Shown: piece after piece, positions 49,646 through 59,063 of the stretch | How the letters are laid out: the number at the start of each line of letters is the position of its first letter | Position numbering within the stretch: the stretch's first letter is position 1 | DNA from: Flavobacterium endoglycinae | GTDB taxonomy: Bacteria > Bacteroidota > Bacteroidia > Flavobacteriales > Flavobacteriaceae | Assembly: GCF_017352115.1 (NCBI RefSeq) | Contig: NZ_CP071448.1 | Coordinates: forward strand, 3,371,001-3,435,000 | Length of the DNA: 64,000 nt | Direction of reading: 5' to 3' | Notes under the pieces: generated by a model | Seen by the model: only the letters and a program-made list of their open reading frames with translations | The model's database searches: none | Told to the model about the DNA's origin: nothing | Position numbers and translations under genes: made by a program

Positions 49646-52600
49646 ATGAATTTTAAAGATTTATTAAACAAGGCGGCAATTCGTTGTTCTGCAGTTGTTT
49701 TTTTATTGTGTTTGCTGATGAGTAATAAAATGCAGGCTCAGGCAGTGACAATAGAAGGAATCGTTAAAGATGCGGCAGGACTTTCTTTACCAGGAGTTAA
49801 CGTATTGGAGAAAGGTACCAAAAATGGAACTTCTACAGACTTTGACGGACATTACAAAATTAAACTCACCAACCCAAAAGCAGTATTAAGTTTCTCCTTT
49901 ATAGGATTTAAAACGGTAGACATTTCTGCCGAAGGAAAAACCAAAGTAAACACAACTTTATCTGAAGATTCAAACAACTTAAATGAGGTTGTTGTCATTG
50001 GATACGGAACATCTAAAAAATCAGATTTAACAGGAGCTGTAGCTACATTTTCTGGAAATGAAGTACGTAAAATTCCAGTGCCAAACGTAGCGGAAGCCTT
50101 AACCGGACGTATTGCAGGGGTTCAGGTAACGAGTTCTGAAGGTTCACCGGATTCAAATGTTCAGGTTCGAATTCGCGGAAACGGTTCGTTAAGTCAAGAT
50201 GCTTCACCATTGTACATTGTTGACGGATTTCCCGTAAACAACATTAATGATATTTCTTCTTCAGATATCGAAACGATGACTGTGTTAAAAGATGCATCTT
50301 CTACGGCAATCTACGGTTCTAGAGGAGCTTACGGAGTTATCATCATTACCACTAAAAAAGGTAAAGATGGTAAAATAGCCGTAAACTTCAATATGTTCTA
50401 CGGAATGAAAAAACTGGCTAATACTATTGACGTAACTGCTCCTGAAGATTACGTAAAATGGCAGTATGAATATGCTTTAATGGATCAGACAGATAAAACG
50501 ATCTTAACCAATCCAAACTCATATACTAAGTATTTCGGAAACTGGCAGGATTACGACATGTACAAAGGCATGAAAGGAAACAACTGGCAGAAACAAATCT
50601 TTGGCCGTACAGGAGAAGTTCAAAGCCGTGACCTATCAATTCGTGGCGGTACTGATAAAATGAACTATAACTTCAATTATGCTCATTATGATGAGAAAGC
50701 TATCATGCTGGGGTCTGATTTCAACAGAAACAACTTATCTCTTGCCTTAAACAGTAAAGCTTCAGATAAAGTTGACTTATCTTTTACAGTTCGTTACTCA
50801 GATACTGAAATTAACGGTGCTGGTATGAACGAGCAAAACGAAGCTTCATCAGCAGATTCACGTTTAAAAAATATCGTTGGATATGCTCCAATTCCAGTTC
50901 CTGGTTTAACAAGCGATGATACAGATGAAGCAGTAGCAGAAAATTTAGTGCATCCATTTGTTGCTATTACAGACAATAACCGTCAGCAGTTTAGAAAAAA
51001 CTTTAACACATTGGGAAGTTTTTCATGGAAAATTACTCCAAATTTAGTGTTCAAAACAGAATTAGGTCTCGATAATTATAACTATCAGGATTACCGTTTT
51101 TATGGCCGTACAACGTATTATGTAAAAAACAGTCCAGCGGCAGAAAGACAAGGTATGCCTGCATTGATAATGGGAGACAGAAAAGATACGCGTTTTAGAA
51201 ATGCCAATACACTTAATTACGATTTGAAAAAATTAGTAGGAGAGAACCATAATTTAAAATTCCTTTTTGGGGAAGAATCAATTCAGTATAAAAGAAACGA
51301 CGTAGCAAATACGATTCACGGATATCCATTATCTTTTGATTTGGATCAGGCGAAAAAATTAACCACACAAGGAACTCCTGTTTCAGTTGATAATTTTTAT
51401 TTTCCAGACGATAAACTGCTTTCTTTCTTCGGACGTGTAAATTACGATTACAAAGACCGTTACCTTCTTACAGCAACTTATAGAGCAGACGGATCTAGTA
51501 AATTTCTAGGCGATAATAAATGGGGATTTTTCCCAGCAGCTGCGGCAGCTTGGAAAATATCAGGAGAAGAATTTATGAAAAATGCTTCATGGATTAATTT
51601 GTTGAAATTAAGAGTAAGTTATGGTGAAGCAGGAAATAACAATATTCCAACAGGACAGATGGTTCAAAGTTTTATTTCATCTACTTCTACCTGGATTAAT
51701 GGTGTCGATAATTACTGGGCAGCTTCTAAAACAATGGCAAATCCAGATTTAAAATGGGAAACTACTGTTACCCAGAATATCGGTTTAGATTTTGACTTGT
51801 TCAAAAACAAAGTAACTGGATCTGTTGAGTTGTATAAAAACAAAACAAAAGACCTGTTAATGAACTTTCCAATTTCTGGAGGAGGTTACGATTTCCAATA
51901 CAGAAATATGGGTGAAATCCAAAACAGTGGAGTTGAGGCAAGTTTAAATCTTAATCTTATTGAGAGACCTAAATATGGCGTAAGCTTATCTTTCAACGCG
52001 GCTTTCAATACCAACAGAATTAACTCTATTGGAGTTATGGATGATTTTAAAGCATCTTCCGGATGGGCATCTACAGCAATTGGAACTGATTATTTAGTAA
52101 ACGTGGGACAGCCGCTAGGGATTATGTATGGATATAAAAGTGACGGGCGCTACGAAGTATCTGATTTTGATTACAATGCCGGAACATATACTTTAAAAGC
52201 AGGTGTGCCAGATGGTACTACAATCGTCGGGAAAATGCAGCCGGGTGCTATGAAATTAAAAGATATCAATGATGATGGTAAAGTAGATGTAAACGATCTT
52301 ACGATTATTGGAAATGCAAATCCTAAAGCTACAGGAGGTTTTGTTTTAAATGCAAATGCTTATGGTTTTGATCTTTCGGCAGCTTTTAATTATAGTATTG
52401 GTAATGATGTTTACAATGCGAATAAAGTTGAATTTTCTACTTCTGTACCAAACGGACAATATAGAAACCTAAGCTCTGAAATGGCTGATGGAAAAAGATG
52501 GACGAATCTTGATCCAACAAGCGGACAATTGGTTACAGATCCTGCTCAGTTAGCTGCTTTGAATGCAAATACAACAATGTGGTCTCCTTACATGCCGCGT

Positions 52601-52876
52601 TATGTGTTCACTGACTGGGCTGTTGAAGACGGTTCTTTCTTAAGACTTAACACATTGAGTTTAGGATATACGACACCAAATGAGCTTACTTCTGCATTAG
52701 GAGTTTCTAAATTGAGATTTTACCTTACAGCGAGTAATGTTTTTGTCTGGACTAAATATTCAGGTCCGGATCCTGAATCTTCCACAAGAAGAAACACTCC
52801 GTACACGCCAGGAGTTGATTATTCTGCCTATCCAAGAAGCAGACAGTTGATATTTGGTTTAAACCTTAATTTTTAA
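49646..52876 (+). CDS. SusC/RagA-type TonB-dependent outer-membrane transporter
   Basis: This 1076-aa outer-membrane protein imports oligosaccharides with a SusD partner. After the signal peptide (ending 'NKMQAQA') come a carboxypeptidase-regulatory-like domain (about 35-115; 'GIVKDAAGLSLPGVNVLEKG'), a TonB plug (about 118-235; 'LNEVVVIGYGTSKKSDLTGA' and 'LKDASSTAIYGSRGAYGVII'), and a C-terminal barrel ending in Phe ('LIFGLNLNF'). The family is used for glycan uptake. The substrate is not shown by sequence alone, but the third gene of the operon resembles pectin-locus proteins. Confidence 0.95.
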   Translation: MNFKDLLNKAAIRCSAVVFLLCLLMSNKMQAQAVTIEGIVKDAAGLSLPGVNVLEKGTKNGTSTDFDGHYKIKLTNPKAVLSFSFIGFKTVDISAEGKTKVNTTLSEDSNNLNEVVVIGYGTSKKSDLTGAVATFSGNEVRKIPVPNVAEALTGRIAGVQVTSSEGSPDSNVQVRIRGNGSLSQDASPLYIVDGFPVNNINDISSSDIETMTVLKDASSTAIYGSRGAYGVIIITTKKGKDGKIAVNFNMFYGMKKLANTIDVTAPEDYVKWQYEYALMDQTDKTILTNPNSYTKYFGNWQDYDMYKGMKGNNWQKQIFGRTGEVQSRDLSIRGGTDKMNYNFNYAHYDEKAIMLGSDFNRNNLSLALNSKASDKVDLSFTVRYSDTEINGAGMNEQNEASSADSRLKNIVGYAPIPVPGLTSDDTDEAVAENLVHPFVAITDNNRQQFRKNFNTLGSFSWKITPNLVFKTELGLDNYNYQDYRFYGRTTYYVKNSPAAERQGMPALIMGDRKDTRFRNANTLNYDLKKLVGENHNLKFLFGEESIQYKRNDVANTIHGYPLSFDLDQAKKLTTQGTPVSVDNFYFPDDKLLSFFGRVNYDYKDRYLLTATYRADGSSKFLGDNKWGFFPAAAAAWKISGEEFMKNASWINLLKLRVSYGEAGNNNIPTGQMVQSFISSTSTWINGVDNYWAASKTMANPDLKWETTVTQNIGLDFDLFKNKVTGSVELYKNKTKDLLMNFPISGGGYDFQYRNMGEIQNSGVEASLNLNLIERPKYGVSLSFNAAFNTNRINSIGVMDDFKASSGWASTAIGTDYLVNVGQPLGIMYGYKSDGRYEVSDFDYNAGTYTLKAGVPDGTTIVGKMQPGAMKLKDINDDGKVDVNDLTIIGNANPKATGGFVLNANAYGFDLSAAFNYSIGNDVYNANKVEFSTSVPNGQYRNLSSEMADGKRWTNLDPTSGQLVTDPAQLAALNANTTMWSPYMPRYVFTDWAVEDGSFLRLNTLSLGYTTPNELTSALGVSKLRFYLTASNVFVWTKYSGPDPESSTRRNTPYTPGVDYSAYPRSRQLIFGLNLNF

Positions 52877-52896
52877 TTCAGTAAAACTTTCACAAG

Positions 52897-54687
52897 ATGA
52901 AACATACGATATTAATTGCAGGAATTGCATTGGTAAGCCTTTTTACTTCCTGCTCAGACGATTACTTAGACGCTCCGGCACAATCAACATTAGATGAATC
53001 GGTTATTTTCTCTAGTCCAGGATTAGCCGAAGGAGCGATTGACGGGATTAAAATTCCGTTTGCAGAAACCAATTCATACAGAGGACGTTTTCTTCCTTTT
53101 TACGGATTAAACACAGATGTAGAATGGTACAACTCTTCACAAACTGTAAGCGACGCTTCAGATTTGTGTACTTACGATGCAAAGCCAAACAATTCACAAA
53201 TGAATACCACAAACAATGCTTGGGCAATGATGTATTCAGGAATTGAGCGTGCCAACATTTGTATTCGAGGACTGCGTACTTACGGAAATCCTACACCAAA
53301 TTCACAATTGGGTTACTTGTTAGGAGAAGCTTTAACATTAAGAGCCATTTACTACGCTGATTTGATAAAAGCTTGGGGCGATGTTCCAGCTCGATTTGAA
53401 CCCGTAAATAATTCTACTTTATACGTTGAAAAAACAAGCCGTGATGTAATCTACAAACAACTTCTTGCTGATTTAGCCGAAGCTGCGACATTAGTTCCGT
53501 GGCCGGGAGAAACAGCAGCGACAAGCAGTGTGGAAAGAATTAATAAAGCTTTCGTAAAAGGATTCCGTGCCCGTTTGGCAATGGCTGCCAGCGGTTATCA
53601 GCAATATCCTGACGGAATCAGAAGAAGTACAGATCCTGCATTGTCTGTTGGTAATATGTATGCATTGGCATTGGCAGAAACTCGTTCAGTTATTGCCAGC
53701 GGATCAGCACATTTAGAATCTTCATTCGAAACTTTCTGGAGAAAATACAATCAGGAAAATATTGCTGCAGGAGGAGAATCTCTTTGGGAAATTCCTTTTT
53801 CAGATGGACGCGGACGTATGTTATTTACATTTGCGGTTCGCCACACTACAAATGACCAATTTCACGCCAATGGAGCAAATCGTGGAGGAACTGCAGGACC
53901 GCTTCCTTACGTTTTTTACGATTACGATCAGGCAGATACTCGTCGTGACGTTACCTGTGTGCCTTATAAATATGGTACAGCTGTAAATAATATTGCGAAA
54001 CAAGAATTAGGTGCTCTTAATACTTGGTATTTCGGGAAATATCGTTACGAATGGATGACTCGTTTTGTAACTTCAACCAATGATGATGGTGTAAACAAAA
54101 TCTATATGCGTTATGCTGAAGTACTTTTAATTGCAGCCGAAGCAGCAAATGAATTAGAAGGGCCAAGCGCAGCAGCTCCCTATTTGAAAGAAATCCGAAG
54201 ACGCGCATTCCCAGCAGCATCTCAAGCTGTAAAAGTAGATGCTTATGTAAATGCATTAACTTCAAAAGAAGCTATGTTTAAAGCTCTTGTAGAAGAAAAT
54301 AAATTTGAATTTACAGGAGAAATGGAGCGCAAACAATCACTTATACGCTGGAATCTGTTGAAAGCAAAATTAGATGAAGCGAAAGTAAAAATGACGAACC
54401 TTTCACAGCATACAGGCGAATATGCAGATGTTCCAGCTACATTATATTACAAATACAAATCAGACAATGTAAGCTTAGATATTTATGGACTAAACCGAGG
54501 TGAAACCGCTAATCCGGGTGCTGACTACACTTCTTTTGCATGGACTTGGACAGGGGCTGCGACAGAAACCAAAATTAACACACTGTACAAAGCAGGCGTT
54601 AATCCTGATAGCAGACAATTCTGGCCAATCTGGCAGGTATTTATTGATGCAAGTAATGGAAAATTAGTTAATGATTATAAATACTAA
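52897..54687 (+). CDS. SusD/RagB-type glycan-binding lipoprotein
   Basis: This 596-aa lipoprotein caps the SusC transporter at the cell surface. The lipobox is FTSC (Cys at about 19), and the family's N-terminal 'SCSDDYLDAPAQSTLDESVI' follows. TPR-like helices typical of RagB/SusD include 'NAWAMMYSGIERANICIRGL', 'LGEALTLRAIYYADLIKAWG' and 'YMRYAEVLLIAAEAANELEG'. The C-terminal 'FWPIWQVFIDASNGKL' matches the SusD end region. It starts 20 bp after susC. No glycoside hydrolase gene is adjacent. Confidence 0.95.
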   Translation: MKHTILIAGIALVSLFTSCSDDYLDAPAQSTLDESVIFSSPGLAEGAIDGIKIPFAETNSYRGRFLPFYGLNTDVEWYNSSQTVSDASDLCTYDAKPNNSQMNTTNNAWAMMYSGIERANICIRGLRTYGNPTPNSQLGYLLGEALTLRAIYYADLIKAWGDVPARFEPVNNSTLYVEKTSRDVIYKQLLADLAEAATLVPWPGETAATSSVERINKAFVKGFRARLAMAASGYQQYPDGIRRSTDPALSVGNMYALALAETRSVIASGSAHLESSFETFWRKYNQENIAAGGESLWEIPFSDGRGRMLFTFAVRHTTNDQFHANGANRGGTAGPLPYVFYDYDQADTRRDVTCVPYKYGTAVNNIAKQELGALNTWYFGKYRYEWMTRFVTSTNDDGVNKIYMRYAEVLLIAAEAANELEGPSAAAPYLKEIRRRAFPAASQAVKVDAYVNALTSKEAMFKALVEENKFEFTGEMERKQSLIRWNLLKAKLDEAKVKMTNLSQHTGEYADVPATLYYKYKSDNVSLDIYGLNRGETANPGADYTSFAWTWTGAATETKINTLYKAGVNPDSRQFWPIWQVFIDASNGKLVNDYKY

Positions 54688-54725
54688 ATCCTCTACAGCA
54701 CTATCATTAATTTATTTAAGACATT

Positions 54726-56297
54726 ATGTGTATGAAAACAAAATATTTATTTAAAGGATTAACAGTTCTTTTTCTGCTAGCAATGGCAGTGACGGGCTGC
54801 GAAAGTTATAACGAAGCCGTTATAAATGATTTGAATGTAAGCAGGGAATTTTCTCCAACAGGACTTACAGCAAGAGTTAGGAACCAAACTACAGTTGAAT
54901 TAAATTGGACTGTAAAAGAAAATGAAGAAACAGATCATTATGTAGTGGAAATTAGTGCTGATGATCCCGAATTTAAAACTATTTATAAAACAGTAAACGT
55001 TGCCCCGACTGAATTACCTGTTCAAATAGCTTTAGAAGGGGAAACAGTATATTCTATTAGAGTAAAATCAGTAAGTTCAAAAGGATTAGCGGATTCTAAA
55101 TGGTCGGTTACTACAGCGACTACATTAACAGAACAACTTTTCTCTGCGGTTCAGGATGCTGATATCGAAGCCAAACAAGTTACTTTAAGATGGACGCCTA
55201 ATAGTGCAGTAACAGAAATTACAGTGGCGCCTGGAGGGATTACACACACGATTACCCCAGCAGAAAAAGCTGCAGGAGTTGCAGTTGTAACGGGACTAAC
55301 AGGAGAAACAGCTTATATTGCTACATTATTAAATGGATCAAAGAAAAGAGGAGCCGTAACGTTTACAACAGGAATTGATATTGGAACTGGAATTTTAATA
55401 AAACCAGAAGATGATTTAAACGCAAAAATAACCGAAGCCGCTTCAGGATCAGTATTGGTGCTAATGCCGGGAGATTACACAGTTTTTACAGGTGAAATAG
55501 CTTTAAACAAATCGATTACATTACGCGGTTTACGTCCGGGTGATAAACCAAAATTACATGTGAAATTTACTTTGAATGCTGGAGCATCAAGTCTTTCTTT
55601 GATTGATTTAGATTTAGACGGAACCGGAATGGATAATGCAGCAGTAATCACTGTTTCCGGCGCAAGTACTACTTATGGTGATATTTTAATCAGCAGCAGT
55701 AAAGTGCATGATTATACACGTGCATTAATTGCCGCAAATGCAAGCGGTTCAAAAGTAAATTCTTTTACTGTCGATAATACCATTGTAAAAAATGTAAATA
55801 CAAACGCGGGTGCTGATTTTATTGATTTCAGAAATACACATGCATCAAGTATCCTACTTAAAAACAGCACATTTGATACTTGTTCAACAGGTAGAGATTT
55901 TGTGAGAGTTGATGCCGCTTCTGGTTTATCTGGAACAGGTTTAACTACAAATGTTGTAATTGATGCTTGTACATTGTACAACGTATCAAGTACTGCTGCT
56001 CCAAAGCGAATTTTGTATATCCGTTTTGTAAATAATACATCAACAGTAAAAAACACTTTGATAGTTTCAACAACAGCAATTTATACAAATCAGGCCGCCA
56101 CAACTGCGCCAACTTTCCTTAAAAACTACTATTATGATGCACCAAGTTTTATGGATGCAACGATTAATTTAAATAAAATAGATGCATCAGGAACAACAGC
56201 AAATCCACAATTTGTGAATGCTGCCGGTGGAGACTTTACTATTAAAAATCAAACTTTGATCGACAATCAAATTGGAGATCCGCGTTGGATTAAATAA
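54726..56297 (+). CDS. Lipoprotein with FN3-like and DUF4957/DUF5123-type beta-helix domains
   Basis: This 523-aa lipoprotein starts MCMKTKYLFKGLTVLFLLAM, or at residue 3 (54732), with lipobox 'VTGC'. Two FN3-like segments (about 40-210; 'LTARVRNQTTVELNWTVKEN') are followed by a beta-helix region ('AASGSVLVLMPGDYTVFTGE' and 'NKSITLRGLRPGDKPKLHVK'). The DUF5123-like end is 'NPQFVNAAGGDFTIKNQTLI'. This domain pair occurs in pectin/homogalacturonan utilisation loci next to SusC/SusD. It may bind or cleave pectic chains. It ends with a terminator and has no further operon partner. Confidence 0.82.
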   Translation: MCMKTKYLFKGLTVLFLLAMAVTGCESYNEAVINDLNVSREFSPTGLTARVRNQTTVELNWTVKENEETDHYVVEISADDPEFKTIYKTVNVAPTELPVQIALEGETVYSIRVKSVSSKGLADSKWSVTTATTLTEQLFSAVQDADIEAKQVTLRWTPNSAVTEITVAPGGITHTITPAEKAAGVAVVTGLTGETAYIATLLNGSKKRGAVTFTTGIDIGTGILIKPEDDLNAKITEAASGSVLVLMPGDYTVFTGEIALNKSITLRGLRPGDKPKLHVKFTLNAGASSLSLIDLDLDGTGMDNAAVITVSGASTTYGDILISSSKVHDYTRALIAANASGSKVNSFTVDNTIVKNVNTNAGADFIDFRNTHASSILLKNSTFDTCSTGRDFVRVDAASGLSGTGLTTNVVIDACTLYNVSSTAAPKRILYIRFVNNTSTVKNTLIVSTTAIYTNQAATTAPTFLKNYYYDAPSFMDATINLNKIDASGTTANPQFVNAAGGDFTIKNQTLIDNQIGDPRWIK

Positions 56298-56318
56298 AAA
56301 TCGTGGTTGATTAATAAG

Positions 56319-56356
56319 AAAAGCGGGATGCATTTTATGGTGTCCCGCTTTTTTAG
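56319..56356 (+). terminator. Terminator of the SusCD-DUF5123 operon
   Basis: The stem AAAAGCGGGA/TCCCGCTTTT with a long loop is followed by a T-run. Confidence 0.8.
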
Positions 56357-56442
56357 TTTTCAGTTTTCAGTCCCAGTTCTCGGTATTCAGTTTGCATATT
56401 AACTGAGACTGTATACTGAAAACTGCGACTGAATACTAAAAA
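56355..56442. repeat. Word-permuted inverted repeat (second CAGTTTTCAGT element)
   Basis: Left words AGTTTTCAGTTTTCAGTCCC and CGGTATTCAGTTT are answered by AACTGAGACTGTATACTG, AAAACTGCGACTG and AATACTAAAA in a different order. This is the same family as 30199-30355. Confidence 0.65.
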
Positions 56443-56450
56443 GAAAAAAC

Positions 56451-56660
56451 TCATTCAAGTTCGATACAATCAAAAACGTTGTTATTCAAAAGCAATGTGG
56501 CAACATCGAGTTCGCTGTCAACTCTTAAAATATTATCGCAGTCTTCTAAATCAAAATTCCATAAAGTTTCAGGCAATAATTTATGAAGAAGGGCAGTTGC
56601 TGATTCTAATTTTGACGGGCTATCTACGGAAGTTTTAAACACATAAATCATAATTTGCAT
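56451..56660 (-). CDS. Small conserved-looking protein (about 70 aa)
   Basis: I do not know a family name for this small soluble protein. The most likely start is 56660 (MQIMIYVFKTSVDSPSKLES), although 56651 (MIYVFKTSV) is also possible. It reads 'LLHKLLPETLWNFDLEDCDN' and 'ILRVDSELDVATLLLNNNVF', a beta-alpha-beta pattern like an HMA/ferredoxin-type fold without the CxxC. Its product could be a small regulatory partner. It follows the AraC gene on the same strand with a 63-bp gap. Confidence 0.6.
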   Translation of the reverse strand: MQIMIYVFKTSVDSPSKLESATALLHKLLPETLWNFDLEDCDNILRVDSELDVATLLLNNNVFDCIELE

Positions 56661-56723
56661 TTTTTTGAAGGAGCAAATTTCCAAAAAATGTGGTTTTATT
56701 TATTAGGATTCTATAATCAATAA

Positions 56724-57644
56724 TTAGGATTTATCAATCATTTTTCGGTATTGGATAGGCGATATTCCTTCGCTCTTTTTAAAAAAACGGCTAAAGTAAG
56801 ATTGATCTTCAAGTCCTATTTGTGCTGCGATTTCACCTACAGAAAAAGTAGTTTGAAAAAGCAGGTATTTAGCTTCCAGTAAAATGGTTTCTTCAATCCA
56901 TTTCGCGGCTGTTTTGCCAGTAACGGTTTTCACGCATTTGTTTAAATGGTTGGGACTTACATTTAAAACCGAAGCATAATAATTTACCTGATGCTGTGTT
57001 TTAATATTTTGATGAATTAATTCCTTGAACTTGTTTGAAATAATTTCGGCTGCCGAAATCCCTTTAGAAGTTTTAACCGAATTTTTGCTCATTTCATAAA
57101 ACAAAGCAATCAAATATGATTGTACAATATTCAGATTGGCGCGGGGAGTTTCAGAATATTCCCTTTTCAAACGGTCTAAAATCGTGACAACAGTTTGGAT
57201 ATCTTCTGAAGCCAAACTCACTTTAGGATTTCCAGAAACTTTTAAAAAATCGAAATCATTCAGCATTTCTCGGCTTCCATATTTCCCAATTAAAATATCA
57301 GGATGAAATTGGCAGATGTATCCCGTATGCGAACTGTAAATATTATCAATTGAAAAAATCTGTCCGGCTGGAACCATTATAATCTCATTAGTCGTCGTTT
57401 GAAACTCTTCATACCCGGTTTTCATAATATGCGTGCCTGATGATACAAAAATTAAGGTATGACAACTATGCTTAGATGGCGGGACTGGATATTGAAGACG
57501 CATCATTTCTTCTGTTCTCAAACAAAAAAAATGATCCGAATTGGACTTGAAAAGCAAATGCATCGGATTATCTTCGCCAAGAAATCTCTCCCGAAAACCT
57601 TTTGCTTCATACGTTTTTATTTTTTCAGCCGGCTTTGTCTTCAT
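56724..57644 (-). CDS. AraC-family transcriptional regulator
   Basis: This 306-aa protein has an N-terminal cupin-like sensing domain ('HSCHTLIFVSSGTHIMKTGY' and 'EIIMVPAGQIFSIDNIYSSH') and a C-terminal AraC DNA-binding domain at about 205-302. The DNA-binding part reads 'QHQVNYYASVLNVSPNHLNK' and 'SVGEIAAQIGLEDQSYFSRF'. It starts 2 bp after the unknown gene that precedes it (57647-58216), so the two form an operon. Target genes are not evident. Confidence 0.92.
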   Translation of the reverse strand: MKTKPAEKIKTYEAKGFRERFLGEDNPMHLLFKSNSDHFFCLRTEEMMRLQYPVPPSKHSCHTLIFVSSGTHIMKTGYEEFQTTTNEIIMVPAGQIFSIDNIYSSHTGYICQFHPDILIGKYGSREMLNDFDFLKVSGNPKVSLASEDIQTVVTILDRLKREYSETPRANLNIVQSYLIALFYEMSKNSVKTSKGISAAEIISNKFKELIHQNIKTQHQVNYYASVLNVSPNHLNKCVKTVTGKTAAKWIEETILLEAKYLLFQTTFSVGEIAAQIGLEDQSYFSRFFKKSEGISPIQYRKMIDKS

Positions 57645-57646
57645 AC

Positions 57647-58216
57647 TTAATAATACAATCTAAAATCAAGTAATTTACAAAGCGCATAATGCTTTTGAAA
57701 CAATTCTTCAACCACTTCAGTTAGGTCATCATTTTCCTGATACAGACTAAAAAAAGCTTTGTCAATGGTACTGCAGCTGGCAATTTTGTTATAAGTAGAG
57801 CCATAACCAGAAATGGCGCGTGCACCCGTAATATCAAGAAAATATTGAGCTTCTTCGTCGTTGAGGTCCAATCTTTTTTTATTGGCAAAATGAATAATCT
57901 TTCCTTTCATTTTTCCTTCAAAAAGTTCGGCTATTTCTTCTATGCTGTAATAATAGTCATGAAGGCAGATATTATTTTCCTGTCCCGGCATTACCAAATA
58001 AATGATTTCATAATCCTTAAAATTATGATCATCATAAAGAAGCGCAGTTAAACTTTCTTCAAGTCCTTCAATAGTGTCGCAGGTTTTATAAATGCTGGCA
58101 ATGCCCTGATCAAAAGCAATTTCTTCGAGATTTTTAACCACATCAGTAGTCGTAACGATGTCTATGTCCTGAACGCCTTCCAGGCAGAAAATAAATTTTT
58201 CATTATCCATACTCAT
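57647..58216 (-). CDS. Uncharacterised protein, possible caspase/CHAT-like fold
   Basis: I do not recognise this 189-aa soluble protein with certainty. It resembles families such as DUF6642 in order of motifs. 'EKFIFCLEGVQDIDIVTTTD' at the start is followed by 'NFKDYEIIYLVMPGQENNIC', 'GKIIHFANKKRLDLNDEEAQ' and 'FLDITGARAISGYGSTYN'. The last parts recall caspase-like/CHAT folds (a His strand, then a 'TGA-ISGY' strand), but I see no convincing His-Cys pair. The promoter at 58250-58257 is good. It is co-transcribed with an AraC regulator. Confidence 0.6.
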   Translation of the reverse strand: MSMDNEKFIFCLEGVQDIDIVTTTDVVKNLEEIAFDQGIASIYKTCDTIEGLEESLTALLYDDHNFKDYEIIYLVMPGQENNICLHDYYYSIEEIAELFEGKMKGKIIHFANKKRLDLNDEEAQYFLDITGARAISGYGSTYNKIASCSTIDKAFFSLYQENDDLTEVVEELFQKHYALCKLLDFRLYY

Positions 58217-58249
58217 GTCTTTTCGGTTCTCGGAGAACTGGGTTTAAGA

Positions 58250-58257
58250 CAAATATA
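58250..58257 (-). promoter_or_regulatory. -7 element of the unknown-araC operon
   Basis: TATATTTG on the minus strand matches TAnnTTTG, 34 bp before the ATG at 58216. The remaining space to 58493 shows no other feature. Confidence 0.5.
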
Positions 58258-58493
58258 TTTTTTTAAATGGAAAAACCGGTATGAGATCAGGATTTTAACT
58301 TGTTTTTTGTAATCGTTCAAAATATACACCTAATAGATGGTGCATTATAATTCATTACCAAACCATCTTCAGTTGGTGCAGAAACAATCTAACCCCATAA
58401 AAGATAATTAGTAAATTTAGTTTTAGAAATAGTCAGTATACGCCACGTAAAGAATTACCACAGTTGGTATATACAATCTTATCGAAAGTCTTT

Positions 58494-58736
58494 TTACGCA
58501 GCTTTTTGCGCAAGTTCTTTTTTCTCCGAAACCCTAAGCTGGTTTTCAGTACAAAGAAGTCTTTCTTTCAGACCATTTTTTTGGACTTCAATTAGATAAT
58601 GGTACGTCATCTCCTTGATTGCAGATTTTTTGATGAGCCCTTTTTTGAAATCTATTTTTCTTTCTATCACTGTTGCCTTATAAGATCTCCCACTTAATGT
58701 CGTGTAGGATACATCTTGTCCTTTTACAAATTTCAT
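58494..58736 (-). CDS. Small basic hypothetical protein (80 aa)
   Basis: I do not recognise this 80-aa protein. It starts MKFVKGQDVSYTTLSGRSYK and reads 'TYHYLIEVQKNGLKERLLCT' further on, a pattern of short strands like an SH3/KOW-type beta barrel, which is common in nucleic-acid-related or adaptor proteins. It is basic and has no signal peptide. The 327-bp space from 58737 to the radical-SAM start at 59064 holds no other supported gene. Confidence 0.55.
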   Translation of the reverse strand: MKFVKGQDVSYTTLSGRSYKATVIERKIDFKKGLIKKSAIKEMTYHYLIEVQKNGLKERLLCTENQLRVSEKKELAQKAA

Positions 58737-59063
58737 TGTTTTAGCTTTTTGTTTTTAAATTATTCGCTAATACTCGTAAGTTTCTTTTTTTGCTGAAGAG
58801 AGTGAAAAAATAATTATTAAGGGGACTAAAAATTTTTTCCTTACAGAGGTGCAATGTAAAAAGATTCAAAAATTTGACACTGCGTATTTATACCTGTTTT
58901 TGAATATTCTCTAAAATTTTATTTGTGCGAAAAGGCTTTATAATTAAGGCTTTGCGTGCAAAAAATGATACAATTTGGGACAGCCTTTTTAGCCTTTTTC
59001 CGAAGTCAATTTCCTAGTTTTGATGTATTAAAATTCATTCCCAATCAATTAAAGAAGAGAAAA

